From Thioalkalivibrio sp. (GTDB lineage Bacteria > Pseudomonadota > Gammaproteobacteria > Ectothiorhodospirales > Ectothiorhodospiraceae): DNA of 11,012 bases. Made by a program: the position numbers and the translations under genes. Where the stretch lies: positions 1 through 11,012 of the forward strand of contig SLHN01000256.1 of assembly GCA_007136145.1 (NCBI GenBank), given 5' to 3'. This document shows, in pieces, positions 6,431 to 11,012 of this stretch. The notes under the pieces were generated by a model. That model was given only the letters and a program-made list of their open reading frames with translations, had not been told where the DNA came from and searched no databases. Every line of letters starts with the position of its first letter. The first letter of the stretch is position 1.

Positions 6431-7352
6431 AAGCGTGTTTCGTGGGTAGTGGGACAAGTCGGGTCAGGTCCAGGGGAGAGACCCGGCTGTCCTGTACGCG
6501 CAGCCCGTCACCATCCGCCGGCGGTCGCCGTGGCTCCGGAACATCGGTGGATAAATCGATTTCCCGAATCTCGCCATCCTGCCAGATGCTCAGCGTCGCT
6601 CGGGAATCAGACGGTGTCCGCCGAACCAGTTCGAGGAACGCCATCGGCGAATCAGGAACCTCACCATTGACCTCAAGCACCATCGCGCCTGCGGCGAGAC
6701 CCAGCTCGGCGGCCTCACCGACTGCCCTGCTCACCAGCAGGCCGGGTCGGTCAGGCAAACGCAATGCCTCGCGCAGGTCCGGAGTCACCGCGCCCACGGT
6801 GATTCCGAGTGCCGTGACCACCTGCTGGGACTCCGGCAGCCCCTCGAATTCCAACCCGCGCGTCGCAACCAGCACATCGGGCGCAACCAGCAAGCTCGCT
6901 CCCGTTCGCACAGCCAGCGCCAGCGCGTCACTGGGTCGGCTGTCGACCAGCACCGGCGCATCGCGATGCTCCAGATGCAGTTCGATCAATCCTGTATAGG
7001 TACTTCCGACCAGCGCATCGACCATCACGCGTTCCACCGATCCGCCGCTGGCCGCGATGACATTGGCGAGAAGATCATGGGTCATCGGCCGTGGCGTTGG
7101 GACCTCGCGCAGCGCCAGCAAAATGGCCAGTGCCTCGTTCGGACCGATGCTGATCAGCACCACGTCGCCCGAGGCCGGCTCCCTGAGCAGAACCACCGGT
7201 GAACCGCTGAGGCTTTCGAAACCAACCGTCGCCAGTTCGACCATGATCATCTGATCCAGTGGGACCGCCGGCTCACGAACATCAGCCCGAGCGACAGCCG
7301 TCAGAAGCAGCAGGACGGGAAGCCAGATTCCGCTCTTGATCAAAGGTGCCAT
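6429..7352 (-). CDS. exported bifunctional-nuclease (DUF151) and PDZ domain fusion protein
   Basis: The 307-residue protein starts with a signal peptide: Lys6, a Leu-rich core at 10-20 and a likely cleavage site after ARA (21-23). Residues about 36-162 match the BFN/DUF151 family: LLREPASGDVVLISIGPNEA (55-74, with IGPNEA at 69-74), PTPRPMTHDLL at 85-95, and DSRPSDALALA at 137-147. Residues about 183-268 look like a PDZ domain (GLLVSRAVGEAAELGLAAG, then VLEVNGEV). DUF151 proteins have been linked to nuclease activity in some plant and bacterial members, but the biochemical role of most is unclear, and a periplasmic location is unusual for a nuclease. PDZ domains bind C-terminal peptides, so an envelope protein-quality or tethering role is possible. 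The C-terminal ~38 residues are low complexity. The stop codon is formed by the end of the repeat at 6326-6430. The ATG at 7352 is chosen because it has a good ribosome site and the signal peptide begins there. Confidence 0.87.
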   Translation of the reverse strand: MAPLIKSGIWLPVLLLLTAVARADVREPAVPLDQMIMVELATVGFESLSGSPVVLLREPASGDVVLISIGPNEALAILLALREVPTPRPMTHDLLANVIAASGGSVERVMVDALVGSTYTGLIELHLEHRDAPVLVDSRPSDALALAVRTGASLLVAPDVLVATRGLEFEGLPESQQVVTALGITVGAVTPDLREALRLPDRPGLLVSRAVGEAAELGLAAGAMVLEVNGEVPDSPMAFLELVRRTPSDSRATLSIWQDGEIREIDLSTDVPEPRRPPADGDGLRVQDSRVSPLDLTRLVPLPTKHA

Positions 7353-7358
7353 GACGTT

Positions 7359-7363
7359 CCCTC
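7359..7363 (-). promoter_or_regulatory. ribosome binding site of the BFN-PDZ gene
   Basis: On the minus strand GAGGG lies six bases before the ATG at 7352. It selects the start that begins with the signal peptide and rules out the 36-residue upstream extension available in the same frame. Confidence 0.8.
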
Positions 7364-7476
7364 TTCGTTTCGAATGTGTGACAAGTCCCCACGACAATCT
7401 GTTCAGTGATGCCAGTGACGTTGCCCTGCACTTCCATGCCCCCACGATGCACCACCCCACGCAACAGGCAACAAGT

Positions 7477-7583
7477 AGGGTGTCAATGAGCGTCAGCGAA
7501 TTGCACCGTTCGAGGCCCCGACGCCCGGAAACCTGCGACGGCGTTCTGTGTCGGTGCGGTTCGGCTTCGCCTCACGGCACCCT
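7477..7583. repeat. two-hairpin dispersed repeat, right copy, inverted relative to 6326-6430
   Basis: Reverse-complemented, this 107-base unit matches the left copy at both ends. Its first 32 bases differ at one position and its last 45 at one position, while the central ~29 bases do not align with the other core. It is bounded by TAGGGTG and CACCCTA. It lies between the small membrane-protein gene (stop at 7623) and the BFN-PDZ start (7352), both on the minus strand. It is therefore placed to act as a 3' hairpin for the upstream operon and to separate the BFN-PDZ gene from it. With the left copy it brackets a ~1.05-kb segment holding only the BFN-PDZ gene. Confidence 0.9.
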
Positions 7584-7622
7584 ACCGGAACAGCATCGGC
7601 GTTTGCCAAGGCGTGCAATCAA

Positions 7623-7844
7623 TCAGCCCTGGAAGGTCGCCAAAGCCTGCATCACCAGAACCCAGGCCAGGTAACCGCCGTAGCCGAGCAGCATGGCTCC
7701 CGCCAGGATCGTGATCGGCCGGACGCCCTGCTTTTCAGGCACCGGCTCACCCTGGGCGCGCAAGCGACGCTCGCGCAACCATTGACGCAGGCGCCACCAG
7801 GCAAACCAAATAAGCACCGCCAGCGTCAGCATCTTCCAGAACAT
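7623..7844 (-). CDS. small two-helix membrane protein, unknown function
   Basis: I do not recognise this 73-residue protein. It has a Trp-rich hydrophobic helix at about 2-17, a strongly basic linker (RLRQWLRERRLRAQ, about 18-31), a PVPEKQG turn, and a second helix at about 43-67. By the positive-inside rule the basic loop should be cytoplasmic, with both ends in the periplasm. GGAGG lies six bases before the ATG at 7844; the ATG immediately before it (7847) is too close to that site, so I prefer 7844. It follows the hydrolase gene by 52 bases on the same strand and is likely the last gene of the operon. Its good ribosome site and clear membrane pattern make it credible despite its size. Confidence 0.75.
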   Translation of the reverse strand: MFWKMLTLAVLIWFAWWRLRQWLRERRLRAQGEPVPEKQGVRPITILAGAMLLGYGGYLAWVLVMQALATFQG

Positions 7845-7850
7845 CATTGC

Positions 7851-7855
7851 CCTCC
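7851..7855 (-). promoter_or_regulatory. ribosome binding site of the small membrane-protein gene
   Basis: On the minus strand GGAGG lies six bases before the ATG at 7844. It is a strong site that excludes the much longer frame beginning at 7946 within the 3' end of the hydrolase gene. Confidence 0.8.
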
Positions 7856-7896
7856 AATGACCACGGTGAGGCGCGTCGAACCTCTCCGGGCACGAT

Positions 7897-8904
7897 TTAT
7901 CCGTTGCGGAACTGCTCAAGCAGATAGTCCGGAATACGCCGCTCAAGGTAGCTGCGTCCGTTGCTCTCGAGGAAGCCGACGTGCCCTCCCTGGGCGTGCC
8001 GCTCGAGGATGACGCAATCCGACAGGTGCTCCGGCGCCGGCAGCCCTTCCGGAGTCATGAACGGATCATTCTCGGCACTGATCAACAGCGTCGGAACACG
8101 AATGTACCGGATCCTGCCGATGCTGCTGGCACGATCGTAGTAGTCGTCCACATCGCGGAATCCATGCAGGGGCGCGGTAATCCGGGTATCGAACTGTCGA
8201 AACGTACGCAGGCCATCCAGGCCCTCGGCCATATCCCGACGCGCAAGCACGTCACACTTCCGTCGCCACTGCCTGCGCAGTTGGCGCAGGATATGGCGCT
8301 GATACAATCGCGAAAACCCACGATTCAACCGCTGTTCGGCGACATGCAGGGAGAACGGCACGGAGACCGCAACCGCGCAGTCGACACCGGTACCCTCCCC
8401 CTCCGTGGCAATACTGTGCAACAGCGCACTGCCCCCGAGAGAAACCCCCACCGCGGCAAGGCCACGCGCATTGTGGCGACGGCGTAATTCGCCGAGAACA
8501 TACCGCGGGTCCTCGCTCTCACCCATGTGATAGCTACGCGGTTTGCGATTCGGTCTGCCGGAGGCGCCACGAAAATGCATGGTGCAGGCCCAGAACCCCC
8601 GATCATGCAGGGCACGCATGAGACCGCGCGCATAAGCCGATCCGCTGCCACCACCCAGCCCGTGCAACAGAACCACGATCGGACCACCCGGATCCGGAGC
8701 CCAGTCCACTGCGACGAAATCGCCATCCGGCAAGGTCAGGTGCTGCCGGCGCAACGACAACCCCCGACGCCAGCGCAGCGTGTTGGGAACGATCGTTTGC
8801 AGATGCCCGCCGGGCAACCACCACGCGGGCCGGAATTCCCCTCCCCGATCCGCTGCCTCAGACACCGCCGAACGCACTGCTGGAACGTACGTGGCCACCG
8901 CCAT
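7897..8904 (-). CDS. YheT-family alpha/beta hydrolase
   Basis: The 335-residue product matches the YheT (AB-hydrolase-4) family, cytoplasmic or membrane-associated serine esterases whose natural substrates are mostly undefined. Evidence includes the family signature PAWWLPGGHLQTI at 26-38, the oxyanion HGLGG at 81-85, the nucleophile elbow GVSLGG with Ser155, the acid Asp280 in ISAENDPF, and the catalytic His308 in QGGHVGF. CTMHFRGASGRPNR after the first strand pair is also typical. The length is normal, with a slightly long N-terminal tail. Only three bases separate its ATG from the stop of the upstream SQR-like gene (TGATGGATGG on the minus strand), so the two are probably translationally coupled. 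No strong ribosome site of its own is visible. An ATG at 8908 is out of frame. Confidence 0.92.
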   Translation of the reverse strand: MAVATYVPAVRSAVSEAADRGGEFRPAWWLPGGHLQTIVPNTLRWRRGLSLRRQHLTLPDGDFVAVDWAPDPGGPIVVLLHGLGGGSGSAYARGLMRALHDRGFWACTMHFRGASGRPNRKPRSYHMGESEDPRYVLGELRRRHNARGLAAVGVSLGGSALLHSIATEGEGTGVDCAVAVSVPFSLHVAEQRLNRGFSRLYQRHILRQLRRQWRRKCDVLARRDMAEGLDGLRTFRQFDTRITAPLHGFRDVDDYYDRASSIGRIRYIRVPTLLISAENDPFMTPEGLPAPEHLSDCVILERHAQGGHVGFLESNGRSYLERRIPDYLLEQFRNG

Positions 8905-8907
8905 CCA

Positions 8908-10035
8908 TCAACGGTATTGCCGCAGGTACCACCACTCGAAGGCTCGCTTGGCCCAGTGGAAGACTGGCGTCGAGGGCAGGATCACATTCCGGGTTTCGGT
9001 CCGTTTGACCAGTATCCCGCTGGTCCGCGTATCGACGATACAGATCAACTCGGCCTTGAAGGTATGGCTCGGAGCCTGGCCCTTGAACTCACCCAGGAGG
9101 TTGGCGACGGCAGCCTCGGCCTGCAGATCCGCCATGTGCGCCTGTTTCGGCAGCCAGTCCGGCCCCGGAAAACTTCCGGAATCGCCAGCGACGTAGACCT
9201 TGTCCTGCCCCGTCACCTGGCAATGGGCATTGGCCTGCAGCAGTCCGCCGTCGGAACGCGGAAGATCGGTGTTGTCGAACCAGGCGTTGCCGGTCATCCC
9301 GGGCATGAACACGATCAGGTCCGCGCCGAACTCGCCACCTTCGGTGGTGACCTTGTCGGCGCCGAAACCCTTCAGCTTATGACCCAGATGCGGCTCGATG
9401 TTCCGCCGCTTCATCTCCCTCATCAGACCCTCGACAGCCTTGGGTCCCAGCCGATTGCCGGGCTTCGGCGCCGGGGTGAAGAACACCAGCTTGAACTGCT
9501 CCCGGTCGCCGCGCTTGCGCAGATGCTGATCGATTCCGAACATGAACTCGAAGACCGGTCCGCCGCGCATCGCCGCCGGCTCTTTCGGATTGCCGGCGAA
9601 GCCGAAGGCGATCGTACCGCCTTTCATCGCGGCAAGACGATCACGGATTTTCACCGCCGCTTCCACACCTTCGCACGGCGTGATCGCATGCTCGATGCCC
9701 GGGAGCTTCTTCAGGAAACGCCCGCCCGAGGCAATGATCAAGCCATCGTTGGCCACTTCACCGGCATCGGTCAGAACAACCCGCCCACCATCCTTGAGCC
9801 CGGTGACCGAGGCCTGGTGATAGTTGACGCCCATACGCTTGAAGAACGGCTCCAGACCCACCACGACATCCTCTGGACTGCGCAAACCGGTGGGAATCCA
9901 GATCGTGCTCGGGTAGTAAACCAACTCGGGTTTCGGAGCGATCACGTCAATGGTCAGCCGCGGGTCGGCTGCGTGCAGCTTGCGGATGGCGGTCAGCGCG
10001 CCGAAGCCGGCGCCGATCACGGTGATACGTGTCAT
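8908..10035 (-). CDS. SQR-like FAD-dependent pyridine nucleotide-disulfide oxidoreductase
   Basis: The 375-residue flavoprotein has the two-dinucleotide-fold plan of the sulfide:quinone reductase / NDH-2 group. It shows FAD loop VIGAGFGA at 6-13, acid-ended strand then APKPELVYYPS, ASGGRF at 102-107, the second FAD motif VYVAGD at 280-285, and PKQAHMADLQA at 296-306 near the quinone site. The C-terminus (FHWAKRAFEWWYLRQYR) is aromatic and basic and could anchor it to the membrane surface. Three cysteines stand out: Cys121, Cys272 and Cys332. Cys121 and Cys332 are placed like two of the SQR cysteines. The middle one, expected in a C.GP.YEF context, is absent: the segment reads AAMRGGPVFEF. It may therefore oxidise sulfide differently or use another donor. 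It leads the three-gene minus-strand operon. The ATG at 10035 is chosen because the FAD motif starts there; AGGGA sits about ten bases upstream. Confidence 0.88.
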   Translation of the reverse strand: MTRITVIGAGFGALTAIRKLHAADPRLTIDVIAPKPELVYYPSTIWIPTGLRSPEDVVVGLEPFFKRMGVNYHQASVTGLKDGGRVVLTDAGEVANDGLIIASGGRFLKKLPGIEHAITPCEGVEAAVKIRDRLAAMKGGTIAFGFAGNPKEPAAMRGGPVFEFMFGIDQHLRKRGDREQFKLVFFTPAPKPGNRLGPKAVEGLMREMKRRNIEPHLGHKLKGFGADKVTTEGGEFGADLIVFMPGMTGNAWFDNTDLPRSDGGLLQANAHCQVTGQDKVYVAGDSGSFPGPDWLPKQAHMADLQAEAAVANLLGEFKGQAPSHTFKAELICIVDTRTSGILVKRTETRNVILPSTPVFHWAKRAFEWWYLRQYR

Positions 10036-10211
10036 TGAGCAGTGTCCCTGGTTGCGGCCATGAGTCGCATTGTAGGGGCTTCGCGGCATCCAGGGCCAAT
10101 GACAATGAACGCAAGCCGATCAATCTGAACCACCCGGCACGTGGGTGCCTTCCATGCGAATTCGCGGATAGAATGCGGTTTACGCTTCCTGGTTTTCACG
10201 AGTGCTTGGCC

Positions 10212-10227
10212 CGCGGCCATTGCCGCG
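10212..10227. promoter_or_regulatory. GC-rich hairpin in the sqr-like/yjgR intergenic region
   Basis: CGCGGC and GCCGCG form a perfect 6-bp stem around a CATT loop. There is no T run after it on either strand, so it is not a typical terminator. It would lie in the leader of the yjgR transcript if transcription starts near the -10-like TAGAAT at 10169-10174, which has no matching -35. The rest of 10036-10319 shows nothing else I can name. Confidence 0.35.
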
Positions 10228-10307
10228 CCGACCCCGCGACCAACCGCTCGCGCGCCGGCGAAGCCGCTTGCATGGCCTTCGTTATCAACCCGACCAGTCC
10301 TGTAAAC

Positions 10308-10311
10308 GGAG
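10308..10311 (+). promoter_or_regulatory. ribosome binding site supporting the TTG start of yjgR
   Basis: GGAG lies eight bases before the TTG at 10320. An in-frame ATG at 10272 exists but has only a weak purine stretch upstream and would add 16 residues before the conserved start of the family. Confidence 0.6.
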
Positions 10312-10319
10312 AACCCGTC

Positions 10320-11012
10320 TTGAGCACCAACCCACTACTGATCGGCGCTTCAGGTCATCCGATCGCCATCGTACCTCGGATGGCCAACCGTCATGGCCTG
10401 ATTGCAGGCGCCACCGGAACCGGAAAGACCATCACTCTGCAGGTTCTGGCACAAGCCTTTTCCGACATGGGTGTTCCGGTGTTCGTGCCCGATATCAAGG
10501 GTGATTTCTCCGGGATCTCGGCACCCGGCACGGAAAGCGAGCGGCTGATCGAACGCGCACGCCGCGTGGGCATCGAATCACTCGAACTGTACGGGGCGCC
10601 CACCGTGTTCTGGGACATCTTTGGCGAGCACGGACATCCCTGGAGGCTCACCATCGCCGATTTCGGACCGGTGCTGCTGAGTCGTCTACTGAATCTGAAC
10701 GATACCCAGACCGGGCTGATGCAACTCATCTTCCGGGTCGCCGACGACAAGGGCTGGCTACTGCTGGATCTGAAGGACCTGCGGGCGATGCTGGCCTGGG
10801 TAAACGACAACCGCCGGGACCTCACGGGTCAATACGGCAATGTCGCCCCAGCCAGTATCGGCGCGATCCAACGCTCCCTGCTGACACTGGAGAGCCAGGG
10901 TGGCGAAAGCTTCTTCGGCGAACCAGCGGTCACGCTGGAAGATTTTCTGCAGACCGACGCGGCTGGCAAGGGTGTGGTGAATATCCTGCACGCGGAGCGC
11001 CTTTACCGCAAC
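10320..11012 (+). CDS. yjgR: YjgR (DUF853, HerA-like) P-loop ATPase, 5' part only
   Basis: The frame is open for 231 codons to the window edge; the family is about 500 residues, so roughly half is seen. The N-terminus (STNPLLIGASG, then PRMANRHGLIAGATGTGKT) matches the YjgR/DUF853 family, related to the HerA/FtsK class of hexameric DNA-translocating ATPases. Walker A is GATGTGKT at 30-37, and VFVPDIKGDFSGI follows at 54-66. The conserved FWDIFGEHGHPWR stretch comes next. The cellular role of YjgR is not established. I start it at the TTG because family members begin with MS.P.L.G, and a ribosome site fits; an in-frame ATG at 10272 is the alternative. It is transcribed divergently from the SQR-like operon across about 280 bases. 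Confidence 0.92.
   Translation, partial: MSTNPLLIGASGHPIAIVPRMANRHGLIAGATGTGKTITLQVLAQAFSDMGVPVFVPDIKGDFSGISAPGTESERLIERARRVGIESLELYGAPTVFWDIFGEHGHPWRLTIADFGPVLLSRLLNLNDTQTGLMQLIFRVADDKGWLLLDLKDLRAMLAWVNDNRRDLTGQYGNVAPASIGAIQRSLLTLESQGGESFFGEPAVTLEDFLQTDAAGKGVVNILHAERLYRN

Noticed and set aside
6326..7583. Composite transposon or insertion sequence around the BFN-PDZ gene
   Set aside because: There is no transposase, the repeat units are only about 105 bases, and no target-site duplication is visible at the outer ends (flanks CGC and CCGG differ).
8527..10038. A 503-codon plus-strand open frame
   Set aside because: It is antisense to the SQR-like and YheT genes, both of which have unmistakable catalytic motifs; the translation is rich in His, Arg and Gln without any domain pattern.
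10169..10174. TAGAAT as the -10 box of yjgR
   Set aside because: No acceptable -35 hexamer lies 16-18 bases upstream (the sequence there is TGCCTT), so it is mentioned only as context.
1..11012. CRISPR array, phage genes, toxin-antitoxin pair or defence system
   Set aside because: No regularly spaced repeats beyond the hexamer array and no open frame with motifs of such systems; the yjgR product is HerA-related but has no nuclease partner visible in the window.

Overview
The window is GC-rich and densely coding, and it looks like chromosomal DNA of a gammaproteobacterium, plausibly a sulfur-oxidising or microaerophilic member of the Chromatiales/Ectothiorhodospiraceae type. That placement is inferred from gene content (an SQR-like flavoprotein, a hemerythrin, a DUF2628 protein, YheT- and YjgR-family proteins) and base composition. 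No 16S rRNA or phylogenetic marker is present. I see no phage, insertion sequence, CRISPR array or plasmid gene.

Layout. Bases 1-261 (minus) hold the 5' part of a membrane sensor gene broken by an in-frame amber codon. A gene-free stretch with a GCTGGT hexamer microsatellite follows, then a DUF2628 membrane protein (minus). A second gene-free stretch precedes folA (dihydrofolate reductase) and a hemerythrin, both on plus. Next come a minus-strand tRNA-Leu(UAA) and a probable plus-strand pair: an 861-residue protein with a RecA/KaiC-like N-terminus and a PEP-synthase-type ATP-grasp domain, then a short-chain dehydrogenase.

The right half is mainly minus-strand. A tight operon reads SQR-like FAD oxidoreductase, YheT-type alpha/beta hydrolase, small two-helix membrane protein. 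Downstream lies a secreted protein fusing a bifunctional-nuclease (DUF151) domain to a PDZ domain. That gene is bracketed by two copies, in inverted orientation, of a ~105-bp two-hairpin repeat. The left copy supplies the gene's stop codon. The window ends inside a divergent plus-strand yjgR (DUF853, HerA-like ATPase) gene that probably uses a TTG start.

Most genes are ordinary housekeeping or widely conserved hypotheticals. The observations most worth following up are the inverted repeat pair around the BFN-PDZ gene, the amber codon at a conserved lysine of the sensor gene, and the SQR-like enzyme that lacks one catalytic cysteine.
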